64,000 nt of DNA from Orobanche coerulescens (Eukaryota > Streptophyta > Magnoliopsida > Lamiales > Orobanchaceae). Made by a program: the position numbers and the translations under genes. Of the stretch, positions 43,401 through 53,716 are shown piece after piece. The notes below the pieces were generated by a model. The model made no database searches, was not told where the DNA came from, and saw only the letters and a program-made list of their open reading frames with translations. The stretch spans positions 36,543,001 to 36,607,000 of the forward strand of contig CM065806.1 of assembly GCA_033398695.1 (NCBI GenBank), in the 5' to 3' direction. Position 1 is the first letter of the stretch; each line of letters begins with the position of its first letter.

Positions 43401-44602
43401 TTACTGGTAGTATTTCTTCAGATGCACGGCGTTCCAGGGATATTGATCCGGAGTACCGTCAGGGTGTTCAAGTTCGTAGGCTCCCTTAGTTAGCCATTTA
43501 GATATCCTGAAAGGGCCTTCACAGTTCGGACCAAAAACACCTGTGTGGGTCTGGATCTTTTTGAGGACGAGATCGCCCACCTGAAACTTTCTTTCTTTGA
43601 CCTTTGAATTGAAGAACTTCTCGGACCGCCTTTTTTGGATTGCGTTCTTCATTTCTGAGGTCAGTCGTCGTTCTTCGAGCATGTCAAGGTCGATCCGCCG
43701 GGCTACATCATTGTCGGTCGTCATTTCTTGTTCGGTTCGATGGCTGAGGACGGCGATCTCCGAGGGAATCACCGCCATTCGAAGGCGGGCGAATGGGGTT
43801 TCGCCGGTTGAATTACGGGCCGTCGTTCGATAAGACCACAAAACGTCTGGGAGCTCGCTTGCCCATCATCCTAGCCTGGATTCGAGTCGCGCTTTAATTG
43901 TGTGTTTGAGGATCTTGTTCTGACCTCTACCTGCCCGTTAAATGCGAGGGTGATAGGGAGCGAGAACAACCTTTTGATTCCCCACTTCTCACGAGAATTG
44001 CATGACTTCTAAGCCGTCGAAGCTTTCCGTTGTTGGAGATGATGGCACAGGGCGGACCAAGATCGGCATATGATGTTTCTCCAGATAAACTTGATCACTT
44101 GCTCTTGGTCGATCTTGTTGAGCGGTTCGGCCTCGGCCCATTTGGTGAAATAATCGACCCTACGATGGCGAACTTACGGCCCCTGGAGCCGTCGGCAAGG
44201 GACCTATAAGGTCGATGCCCCATTGCGCGAATGGCCAAGGGCCGTACATGGAGGTGGTGTTCGGGAGAGTTTAATGTTTGGGCCCATTATTTGACACAGT
44301 GACACGATCCGGCATAGCGATCGCGTCCTTCAAGTGATGGCGAGAAAAACCTTGCTGGTTGTCTTATGGATGAGAGCTCGCCCGCATGGTTTCCGCAAAT
44401 CCCGTCATGGATCTCGGCTAAAGCGAGCCGACCTTCCTCGTGTAATACACTTGAGGAGGAAGGTGAAAGCTTCGCTTGTAAATCCGGTCGTCGATAGGGT
44501 ATATGCAGTCGCAGTGGAGAGCTTTAACACGGTCGTCGAGGAATTTATTAGTCCTTTAAGTAATTGATGAGCGGAGTCATCCAGTTCTCCTCGGCGTGAC
44601 AA
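43401..44602 (-). pseudogene. R8 integrase, decayed
   Basis: On the minus strand, remains of the zinc-finger region (LAEIHDGICGNH, near 44430-44380) are followed by a heavily frameshifted core. VDYFTKWAEAEP-like codons lie near 44160, and a segment near 44060 reads IISNNG where catalytic Asp-Asn-Gly is expected, so the second active-site Asp appears to be Asn. From 43841 to 43401 the C-terminal part is open for 146 codons (YRTTARNSTGETPF, KFQVGDLVLKK, GPFRISK, ending HLKKYYQ). Small indels are dense in 43850-44600, either decay or assembly error. Confidence 0.82.
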
Positions 44603-45180
44603 TCGTGGTTACCGGGCTTACATCGATCGCCTTCTTGACTTTGTGATTTGGATATTAGAGAAGTGGTGCCCCTCCGATGATGCTAGTTTGGAAAGGGCAT
44701 CGGCACGGGAGTTGTGCTCTCTTGGGACTTGTTCGATTAGCACTTCTTCAAATTTTGTGCACATTTCAAGTGACCGGCTCTTGGTATTTGACCATCACAT
44801 TGCGCGCCTCATATTTTCCCCTGACTTGGTTCACGACCAAGAGGGAGTCCATGAATATATGGAGGCGACGAACATCCAGGGCGAGGGCTAGATCGAGCCC
44901 GCCTACCAAGGCTTCGTATTCGGCCTCATTGTTGGTCGCGCGAAATCCGAAACGCACAGCATTTGTGAAACTTTGTCCGTCGGGGCTGATGAGGACGATT
45001 CCTGCCCCTGCTCTCGAATTGGTCGCCGAGCCATCCATATATAACTTCCAGGCAGGTCGGCCGATCTGGGTTGGACTGTGAGGGAACGTTAGTTCCACCA
45101 CGAAGTCCGCCAGATCTTGGCCTTTGATCGCCGTGCGAGGAGCGTATGTGATACCGTATTGGGCGATCTCCAGTGACCAC
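44603..45180 (-). pseudogene. R8 second RNase H (archaeal-like type)
   Basis: The frame 45101-44766 encodes LYMDGSATNSRAGAGIVL, NNEAEYEALVGGL and FMDSLLVVNQV. These are the Asp, Glu and Asp positions of a type-I RNase H of the archaeal/plant kind. A second RNase H in this position (after the first RT-linked RNase H, before integrase) is a known mark of the Tat lineage. Frame changes lie on both sides (near 45190 and 44766). Confidence 0.85.
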
Positions 45181-45206
45181 TTGAGGAGCCGCCCGTTGGT
45201 GTCTGG

Positions 45207-46538
45207 TCAGTGTAGAATTTGCCTTAGAGGTAGAGTTGTCAGGACTTCCACTTGATGTTCGAAGAAATAAGCCCTTAGCTTACGAACACTCATGACAAGG
45301 GCGTAGGCGATCTTCTCCAATGGTGTATAACGTGTTTCAGCGTCATGGAGTGCTTGACTAACATAGTAGATCGGCAAGTGGACTTGTCCTTCTGCTCGTA
45401 CCAAAACGGCACTCAGTGCGACCTCCGAGGCTGCTAGGTAAAGGAATAGTTTCTCACCGGGGATCGGCTTTGCCAGGATCTGGGGGTTAGATAGATATTC
45501 CTTTATTTTGGCGAACGCCACCTGACTCTCCTTCGTCCATGAGAACTTCTTGTTCTTTATGGTCGCGGAGAATGGCTTACTTTTATCGCCGAGCCGAGAT
45601 ATGAAACGGTTGAGGGCGGCTAGACAACCTGTGAGGCGTTGCACCTGCTTGAGGTTCCGCGGCTCCTGCATGTCAAGGATCGCCTGAATCTTGGTGGGGT
45701 TCGCCTCGATCCCCCTTTGGCTCACGATGTGCCCCAGGAATTTTCCGGAGCCCACCCCGAAGTTGCATTTCTTGGGGTTCAGTTTCATGTTGAACTTCTC
45801 GAGGATGGCGAACGTCTCGGCGAGATCATTGAGGTGATCTTCCTTTTTGAGGCTTTTGACCACGATGTCGTCAATATAGACCTCCATGGTCTTGCCGATC
45901 TGATTGGCGAACATTCGGTGACGATCATTGCCGGTAGGTTGCCCCTGCGTTTTTCAAGCCGAACGGCATTCGGACCCAAAAGTATATGTCTTTTTCCGTG
46001 TGGAAAGATGTGTGTTTTATGTCTTTCTCCGCCATTGGGATTTGGTGATATCCGGCGAAGGCATCCATAAATGACATCATTTCGCTACCTGCGGTACTAT
46101 CGACCAAGTGATCAATATGAGGCATCGGAAAGTGATCTTTTGGACATGCCGCGTTGAGGTCGGTCAAGTCGATGCATAACCTCCAGGAACCAGTCGGCTT
46201 TTGACGAGCACCGCGTTGGCGACCCATTGTGGTTCGTCTGTAGCTACCCCGATCAATTTGTTGTTGAGTAGCTTTTGGACTTCTATGTCGAGCGCCACGT
46301 ATTTCTCGGGACCGAATTTTCTACGTTTTTGGTGAACAAGCTTCATTGCCGGGTCGATTTTGAAATAGTGGCAAGCGTGCTCAGGACTTATGCCAACCAT
46401 ATCTTGATGCGACCAGGCAAAGACTCTGATGTTCTTACGTAGCAAATCGATCAGATCCCCTTTTAATTCGCGGTCGATGCTTGCACCGATCTGTACTTCC
46501 CGTTCTGGATGAGTCGGATCTATCGTTATACTCCCCAA
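45207..46538 (-). pseudogene. R8 reverse transcriptase and first RNase H
   Basis: Three minus-strand frames cover it. 46538-46164 holds the N-terminal part (VFAWSHQDMVGISPEHACH), 46227-45925 the palm (WRLCIDLTDLNAACPKDHFP, MPFGLKNAGATYQ-like), and 45914-45207 the segment with YIDDIVVKS (near 45878), FLGHIVSQRGIEANP and the first RNase H (KLFLYLAASEVALSAVL, Glu rather than Asp at the usual first position). The frame breaks near 46200 and 45920 are single small indels. It copies the RNA genome; this copy is disrupted. Confidence 0.9.
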
Positions 46539-46679
46539 CTCTTCGACGGGGACGGTCGCTTCTCGTTTGGAACGATTTCCGGACTCGATCCTTGGATCGA
46601 TATCGAGACTTGGCTCGAAACCGATCCTTGGCTCGATGTCGTCCGTTAATCGAACCGAGATGGCGTCCTCCGAGTCGGG

Positions 46680-49139
46680 TTAGTACGATGTGTTTGGCTC
46701 ATCGATCTCCATAGGTTGATCGTCGATCGTTTCAATGTTACACATAGCATGGGAAGCATTGAAAGAAGTAACGACATAGGAGTAATTCAAACATCTTTTT
46801 GCCATTAGCTGATCCCCTTTTACAGTACCGACCGTCCCATCGGCAGTGGGGAATTTGATACAGTAAAAGAAAGACGAGGCGACCGCCTCAAAGGTTTCTA
46901 GAAAGCGGCGACCTAGGAACCCATTATAGATGCTGGGCCTATCTATGATTACAAAATTTAGGTTCCTAGTAATCCTAACCTTGGAATCGTAAAAGCATAT
47001 TAGCTCGATAGAGAGCTTGATCCTTCCGTAGGCTTGGACTGTGTTGTCGCCGAACCCTTGGAGCACGTTGTCGAACGGCTTGATGAATTTGGTCAAGTTG
47101 CCGAGCTGGTCCAGGGCGGATTTAAATATGATGTTGCAGAAACTTCCATTGTCGACCAGTACGCGATCGACCATCTTCCCAAGGATACAAGCAGAGATCA
47201 CCAGTGCATCCTCTTTGGGGCATTGCACTCCCTCTCTGTCCTTGGTGGAGAAGGTGATGAGCGCGTCTTTAGAAATGGTCGGCTCCGGAGGTACCACGAC
47301 ATGGACCCCGGCGAATGCCATCAGCTCGGCCTTTCGCTTCCTGTTTGACATGGTGGAAACCGGGGAGAGGCCCCCGAGGTTTCCACCTCCTGCTTGAAAC
47401 ATGTTGATCCGACCGCCAGGGTTGATCGGAGGGATCGACTCATCAGAGTATTCCTTCTCATGCTCGATTCTGGCGACCGGATTGGGAGGAGTTTTCTCGT
47501 TTTGTCGGCGCTCGTGCCCTCCGGTCCTTTTCGTCCTGGGTTCCGGCTTGGTGACCAAGTTGTCCAGTTTGCCTTCCTCAAACAGTCGCCAGAGCTGTCT
47601 GAGGAGGTCGCGGCATTGGCTAGTGTTGTGGCCGGGACTCTTGTGGTAGGCACAGAATTTGCTACGGTCTAGATGACAGTGGTCCCTTATCGGCTTTGGT
47701 TTGGAGAGCCACTCGCGACCCTTGATTGCATTGAAGATGTGGGTCGGAGATAAGTTGAGGTTGTGGAGAAGGTGGACCTCCACATCCTCGAAGGCTTTGA
47801 ACTCGCCAGGCGGCTTGGCGACCGCCTTTCTGGGCTTGGCGACCGCCTTGTTCTGGACATGGGATGGCGTCTTACCTTCTCCATAGGGTCCTTCACCTAA
47901 GCGGAGGGAGAGCATCCTCTGTCTGGCCAGAAAACCGGCGACTCTGACGCGGAAGACCGAGTAGGTCGGGGGGATGTCCTTGGTGAGGTGCCTGGACATG
48001 GGTGAGTGCCCGCAGAATCCACCCACGACTGAGTAGAGGGCGAGCTCGTCGCTGATGGGCTCGCCGGTGAGGACTATATCGTCTACTCGGTCGATGTAAT
48101 CTTCATCTGATTCGTCCTTCCCCTGCCTGATTTTCATCATGCGGTGGGGGCCTTCAGGGCGAGCGACTTTGGCGGCGAAGTACGACGTGAAGTCGTTCGC
48201 CAGCTTCTCAAAGCTGTTGATTGAGTGAGGTGGTAGTGAGATGTACCACCTGTGGGCGAGGTCGCCCAGGTTTAATGGGAATATTCGACACTTGGTCGCA
48301 TCTGATGCTCCGCATCCGATCATGTAGATCCGAAACTTGCTCAAGTGGGTTTCCGGATCCGATCTCCCTTCATATAGAGGTGTTTGTGGGGGAGCGATCT
48401 TTGGTTGGACTGGGGCGAGTTCGATCTGAACCGCGAGCGGTTCACTTGGCCCAACGATCGATCTCCTGGAACCTGCCCCATTTTCCAGGAGCACCTTCAT
48501 CTCGTCGAGCTGGCGTTGCATGGCGGCCATCGCCGTCGCCTGACTGCTCGCCGATTGACTCCCAGAGCGCGAGCCAAGGCGATCGTGTACTGATCCCCTG
48601 GCCCCGTGGTGAATGGCGAGTTCCCTGCCAGTGGGTTCATTTCTTGGGCGAGCGGGGGCTCGGTGACCGGCTTGTCTCCTGGGAGTCGGATATGCCGAAC
48701 TCCTGGTAAAGGATTCGGACTCCGATGTCTCCCGGCTAGGGCCTGAGTGCCCGGGTCGCCATGAGGGATCGCTCCCTAGGCGGATGGAGACGGAATCATC
48801 CCGCCTCACGAGAGCCTTCCCCTGTGGCTCGGGACTTTCTGTCGATTTCTCAACATAGATCCCCTTAAGCTTCCGCTTGCCTGCCCGGCGGATGGCCGAT
48901 GGAGTGATGGTGGGCGAGTCGTAGGCCTTCCGTCGCTCCCTGAGGATGGCTATAGCCTCCTCAATCATTCATGATGCAGGCGGGTCGAGTGAGAGGCTAG
49001 AACCGTCCCTCGGGGGCGGGAGTGAGAGCCTAGCGTCGCCACGGTCGCCTTCCGCCATGGGCTGGGATTCGGTCCGGGCCGAAATGAGATTTCCGGTGGA
49101 TCTTAGGGTGGCTCTCTTGGAAGTCATAGCAGACGTCAT
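46680..49139 (-). pseudogene. R8 gag and protease, one internal stop
   Basis: The frame from an ATG at 49139 is interrupted only by TGA at 48969-48971 and then runs for 762 codons (48968-46680). It holds a short coiled segment (MAAMQRQLDEMKVLLE), the retrotransposon gag capsid domain (HLSKFRIYMIGCGASDATKCRIF, WYISLPPHSI) and a zinc knuckle of the Tat type CX2HX4HX4C (CAYHKSPGHNTSQC, near 47650). Near 47175 is a pepsin-like protease with RVLVDNGSFCNIIF (Asp-Asn-Gly rather than Asp-Ser/Thr-Gly). Several plus-strand ORFs here (47034-47672, 48221-48709) are shadows. The product would form the particle and mature it. Confidence 0.9.
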
Positions 49140-49253
49140 TTTTCTGAAGGCTTTTCTATTGAAGAACAGTGAGTGTTTCTTCAGGTGTATGTCCGAAGAA
49201 CAGTGAGTGTTCTTCGAGACGGTAGGAATAGAAATGAAGGTTTAGATTGACGC

Positions 49254-49271
49254 CCTCCTTCTAGCGCCAAT
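49254..49271 (-). promoter_or_regulatory. R8 primer-binding site
   Basis: TTGGCGCTAGAAGGAGG on the minus strand begins one base after the 5' LTR end. R10 has the near-identical TTGGCGCTAGAGGAAGG. This site differs from the TGGTATCAGAGC site used by R3, R5 and R6. I do not name the tRNA. Confidence 0.82.
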
Positions 49272-50230
49272 TGTTGTTACCCAAAATATTATCCGAAGAT
49301 AGTATTGCTGGAATGATCGAGTAACAAACAAATGCGAGAACACTTCCGTGAGAAAATAGATAACACAAGATTTGTCGGGGTTGTTAATCCCGAGATTGAA
49401 TGCTCTCGCGAGATGTTATTAAAAAATATATTGTCGAGTACAGATATTAATGTTAGAATCTATTACAATGAGTGTAAAGACTTCTACTTATCTAAGCTGT
49501 AGAGCGTGTAGATTGCGGGAAGAACCAAATATGTAGATCTGTGAGTTCTTTCTTGGGATGTATGATAAGTGTATATGAATATCACTATGAATGTATAAGT
49601 GACTGCTAGATGAGTCTTTGATTCTCTTTTTGTGTGTATTTTGCACTGTATTCACGTTTCAATCGCATCCCTTTGGCCACTGTTGCTTGTCCCTTATTTA
49701 TAGGAGACAAGGTTGCTGGGACCTCTCCGGCGATCGCGGGCGACCGCCGTGTTCTATATTATAATAAGATGGACGATCGTCCCGTCACGAGGGGCTGTTC
49801 CCTTAAAGTATGGGGCTGCTGCTGGTGGCCAGCTGTGCGAGCCAATGGGAAGCCAGCACGCATCTGAGTCATTTGTCAGGAGGACCCACTTTGTACCTTT
49901 AGGCGGCCCTGTCGGTAGGTGAGGTAGGTGACAGGCTGGGGTCAAAGGTCCTATCTGTCGGCGCCCTTTGAAGATCCGCACGTGGGCCACCGTCCAAGAT
50001 TCGGTCTTCGACGACTTTGACGGATGTTGGATCCATATGTGGCACGAGACGATCGTCTCTGGTTCGCACATCAAAGACGATCGCCAGATATCAAAATACG
50101 ATCGCTGGGTACCAAAAGACGATCGCCATATGTGTCGATCGCTGGGCGTTCGCCCAGAATAAGTCTTCTATGGCTGGCTCTCTGATCGTTATGCCGATCG
50201 CCATCAAGGCATATTAATCACCGCACAATA
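49272..50230 (-). mobile_element. R8 5' LTR
   Basis: 959 bp copy of 38146-39107. Its outer end reads ACAATA where the other LTR has ACAACA, one C-to-T change at the terminus. GATGG follows. Confidence 0.92.
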
Positions 50231-50560
50231 GATGGTATTCTCAATTATTGTGGATCTTTCGCTGATAGCATTGGAATTTATCATGTCGATGATATTCTCG
50301 GTTGGTTTATGGGTTGATCATTCTTATTGACAGTGTGAGCGTTCGGATTGTACGTCAGTGTTTCGGGACTTGTTGTCATTGTTTTGTGTGTTATTGGTTT
50401 TCGTCCATATTGAGCTTTATCGGTACAATCCGACGGACAGGATTTGGCAAAGATAGTTCATGCTACACTTATGAGTTATGATAATGTTTTGAGAATTCTT
50501 GGTATTGTTGAATACAGTACAGACAATTGTAGTTGAGTTCTTTTCGTATTTTGAGATGCC
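50231..50560 (+). mobile_element. R7 right part (and R8 duplication GATGG at 50231-50235)
   Basis: The sequence resumes with GATGGTATTCTC after R8. It resembles the local text just before R8 (GATGGTACTCTCGGTCG, 38088-38104), as if a short diverged tandem repeat were present. No gene. Somewhere near 50560 it passes into the R6 pol end; the exact joint is not visible. Confidence 0.55.
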
Positions 50561-50950
50561 CTTCAACATATCAATCGTATACCGATACTCATCGTCGACC
50601 TTTGGAATTCGATTTTGGAGACCATGTCCTACTCCAGGGTTGGAGACTTAGCTGATCGCTTGTCGTTGCCCCCTGTGTTTGGTCTCGTTTATATCATTTG
50701 CCATGTTTCTCAGTTGAGAAGGCATATGCCGGATCCAAGTCATGTTTTTGACTATAGTGAGATTTACGTAACCAAGGATGTTACCTATCCGGAGAAACCA
50801 GCGAAGATTCTTGAACGTCGTGAGAAGCAGCCTTGGCACAAAACCATCCCGTTGGTTTTAGTGCAATGGTCGATACATGGAGCCGAGGAGGCGACTTGGG
50901 AAACGGAAGAGAATATGCAATCAGAGTACCCCGAACTTTTTATTTCTTAA
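50561..50950 (+). pseudogene. R6 pol C-terminus with chromodomain
   Basis: The 111-codon frame 50615-50950 matches the end of R5 pol: ADRLSLPPVFGLVYIICHVSQL (the GPY/F follow-up; compare [17 protein letters not shown]), MPDPSHV, then a chromodomain (KILERREKQPWHKTIP...VQWSIHGAEEATWETEEN) ending in TAA at 50948-50950. It is all that remains of R6 pol; the start is just the first ATG. The chromodomain aromatic/acid pattern WSxHGxEEATWE is kept. Confidence 0.88.
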
Positions 50951-50985
50951 GTTTCGGGACGAAACTTCTTTTTAGAGGGGGAGAA
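50949..50985 (+). promoter_or_regulatory. R6 hairpin and polypurine tract
   Basis: AAGTTTCG-GGA-CGAAACTT (50949-50967) starts within the pol stop codon. AGAGGGGGAGAA (50974-50985) follows just before the LTR. Same arrangement as R5. Confidence 0.88.
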
Positions 50986-52844
50986 TGTAATACCCGTACT
51001 TTTTATTGACTGTTTGACCTTACCGTTCTTCCTGTTTTGTCGCTCTGTAAACTCTTTGTGATGGTGTCGGTGTTGATCTAGAGTTTCATGCCTTGTTTGG
51101 ATCATGATCATGCTGTTTAGACTTTTTGGAAGTGTTCTGGGTCAGGGAGGTAGCGCACGCTAGGCCTATGCTAACGCACGCTAATTCTGCGTGAGTAGCG
51201 CATGCTAGTTTTGAGCCTTAGCGCGCGCTAACGGACTGAGTCGGCAGAGGCAGTGAGGTTTCAGACTTTCTGGACTAGCAGGTATCGCACGCTAAGCAGC
51301 GGCTAGCGCACGCTATATGTGTTGCATAGCGCATGCTAGTGCACAGTGTTAACACACGCTATCGGGCTGAGTCAGTAAACTGGGACTTTGGCAGGACACC
51401 AGTTAGCGCACACTAAGGATGTTGAGTAGCGCACGCTAACGTCTGCGGATAGTAGCCACTGGACCACCGGGTGACCCGTTAGCGCGCGTTAATATTTAAG
51501 CGTAGCGTGCGCTAGACTGGGCGAGTATATAATGGACAGTTGACTTCCATTTCGTCATTTTTCACATTCTTCTCACATTTTCGATCGGGAGCAGCGAGTT
51601 TGGGCGATTTGGGGAGTTTGGAAGCGATCTTTCTTCAGATAACAATATCTTTGGTTGGAAAACAAAGATTTCACAGCATCTAATTCATTCCATCTTCCAA
51701 AGCAAGGTAAAAATCCTTAGAAACCTATTTTTGAGAATTTTGGGGTTTTTCTTAGATTCGCTCGATTTATCCGGTTTGAGGCTTGAGAATCTTGAGATTA
51801 CGATATATCTACCCCGTATACATGCTTTTTCTACGATTTTATGGATTGGATTGTGCCGTTTTCAGACTTGTGAGGGTTTGGACGATTTTCCAACCTCTAG
51901 TTGTTTAGCCGTGTATTTTCATGAATCGTAGATGGGTTTCAGGAGTTTCTTCGTATAATTTGAATATGGATAATTGATTATCACATTCTTTGCGAATCGT
52001 TAGGTGCCGGAAGCGCGTTCTTAGACCTACCGAACTCATACCCTTTTTCCGTTCAATTTCTCGATGTCTCAAAGGCAAGTATATATTTATGATTATACGT
52101 TCTCGACTTTGAAAGTAAGATATATTAATGGCATGATTATTTATATCCACTATGGGGCGGTCCGACGGGTCCCCTGAGGGTTTCGTAGCCTCTTGGTGCG
52201 ATTCCACGGATGATATGAATGAACCACTCTGGGATGGACCGACGAGTCCTCTGAGGGTTCCGTAGCCTCTGGTGCGGTTCCACAGTATTCATATATGTAT
52301 TGATGTGATGCTATGAGATTTAGTTATTCCGGAATACTAGTCTTGAATTGATGAATTGACGGTTACATTTACTTTATTGTCGAGGAGTATTGTGTTTCAT
52401 ACTTGATATACTTGCACTAGCTATTCGACGGCTAACCCCTTTATGGGAGAAATACTTTTTATGTATTTCAGGTTCCAGGAGAGCGGACAGGCAGGTATCG
52501 GGTCAGCATGAAGATGGTGGGCAAGTGTGATACTGTGTCTTTTCTCGAGTTATGTTTTGAGTTTCCCCATTCAGTGTTGTTGTACTGGAATGATTATTGA
52601 ATACTCGAGTATTGTTTTCCATTTCCCTTGATGTTCCGGCCTGTGTTTGCCGAGGTATTGATTTGTGCTGTGATGTCTTTGGATACATTGGTTATGTTTT
52701 GAATACCCTTTGTATTGTTCTTCATTCCATTGTATGTAGACCTTCTCGGTCAAAATTTATAGTTCCGCGTATGTTTAGCCTTGTGGGTCCCACGGTGGGG
52801 CTTACAGCGCTGTAATATTCCCTGAATAACTTGGGGGTGTTACA
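50986..52844 (+). mobile_element. R6 3' LTR
   Basis: 1859 bp, near copy of 32490-34349. Twelve palindromic words (51151-51514) precede TATATAA (51526-51532). In these words nearly every difference from the 5' LTR is a transition within a CpG. Confidence 0.93.
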
Positions 52845-53520
52845 GTATTCACGACATAATGGTTCTAGAATGATCCCTTCATTCGTTCTCAATCGCGATT
52901 TACAGTGTGGTCCGCTAGACTGGCTAAGTGCTGCCCGCACTCATTGGTTCCTCCCAACGCCGGTTCAGACGAACCTACAGAGACGCGCATGAGGATCGTT
53001 GATGGATAAATATGAATTAATTATATCTATTTATATTAGATATTGGATATCTAATTATAATTTATTGGATAAATTAAAGTGCGCTCTTATGAATTGAAAA
53101 TAAGTTACTCGGTAATTAATTTAATTCATAAATTACATTCTTAGAAAAATATTTTTGTATTTGATATAATTAATTAATTGGATTAATTAATTAGTATAAA
53201 TACATTGGAGATAAAATGGAGTGTGTTTAACAGAGTCGTTTGACGAACGTCCGGTACACGAACCGAGTGACTCAGCCCATTTCTAAGAAACTTCACATGG
53301 GGCCGCCCCCTCCCCTCTCTCATCTTGCTTGGAAGTTTCATTTGGTGTCATGTGATGGGTGATCCCACCATGTTATGTCAACTTAATCATGACATTAAGA
53401 TATATTATTTTGGCATCTCATTATATATATATATTATCATCATCAAGGCTTAATATAATAACACACCCACACATCCTTGCTACGTCCAGAAAAGAATTAG
53501 GAGAGAGAGGGAGAAATTTT
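52845..53520 (+). mobile_element. R4 3' LTR, right part
   Basis: Resumes with GTATTCACGACATAATGG, collinear with the R3 LTR (from 3825), through the TTAATTAATT stretch (53170) and to the GAGAGAGAGGGAGAAATTTT stretch near 53515. Beyond that the R3-type LTR end (…CCCAACA) is not found. More diverged from R3 than the left part appears to be. Confidence 0.75.
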
Positions 53521-53716
53521 ATTTCACTTGTTTGTATAAGGTTTCATCCATGACGGTAAATCGGGCGTGAGTACGAACAATCCTTGCTTGTGCTTTATCC
53601 CGGGTAAGATGTCGTAGCAGAGATATCAAATTGCTGCTCTGACTGATCGATTGTCTGAATTTCTGCTAGTTCTAGGAACGACGAAGCATAGTAGCCAATT
53701 ATAACTTCATTCATGT
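53521..53716. other. Unassigned stretch between R4 and T1
   Basis: About 200 bp without a gene. It may be a diverged R4 LTR end or the original flank into which T1 inserted. I see no repeat, coding frame or RNA gene. Confidence 0.4.

Larger units (their letters stand above)
38146..50230 (-). mobile_element. R8: complete Tat-type Ty3/gypsy element with antisense gene, 12.1 kb
   Basis: LTRs 38146-39107 and 49272-50230 (TGTTGTTACC...ACAACA) carry a GATGG duplication outside. In the minus reading: 5' LTR, primer site TTGGCGCTAGAAGG, gag-protease, RT, RNase H, a second (archaeal-like) RNase H, integrase, a long 3' untranslated region with repeats, a polypurine tract and the 3' LTR. Between integrase and the 3' LTR a separate gene lies on the opposite strand. 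The two RNase H domains and the antisense gene are known marks of the plant Tat lineage (Grande, Retand and relatives). It inserted into the R7 LTR. Confidence 0.94.
32490..52844 (+). mobile_element. R6: Tekay-type chromovirus shell with most of gag-pol lost
   Basis: Two LTRs of 1860 and 1859 bp (TGTAATACCC...GTGTTACA), a primer site, a leader matching that of R5, a decayed gag start, and at the other end only the C-terminal end of pol with a chromodomain, the hairpin and the polypurine tract. Everything between is R7 and R8 sequence. No 5-bp target duplication is visible: the left flank ends ACATATA and the right flank starts GTATT. Relative to the R3 LTR, two bases (TA) are missing at the junction. 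Confidence 0.88.
19142..53520 (+). mobile_element. R4: Ty1/copia element hosting R2, R5 and R6
   Basis: The pieces at 19142-21625, 30616-32489 and 52845-53520 follow each other in the order and frame of one copia element closely similar to R3: gag, protease, integrase, RT, RNase H, polypurine tract, 3' LTR. The 5' LTR, leader and gag start must lie left of the window beyond R2. Continuity across R5 is proved by the CCATA duplication within a codon run. Continuity across R6 rests on LTR collinearity with R3. The right end of its LTR is not clearly seen. Confidence 0.85.

Noticed and set aside
47034..48709. Several plus-strand ORFs of 82-162 codons opposite R8 gag
   Set aside because: They mirror the intact gag-protease frame on the minus strand and show no splice or domain logic, unlike the antisense gene at 39598-42322.
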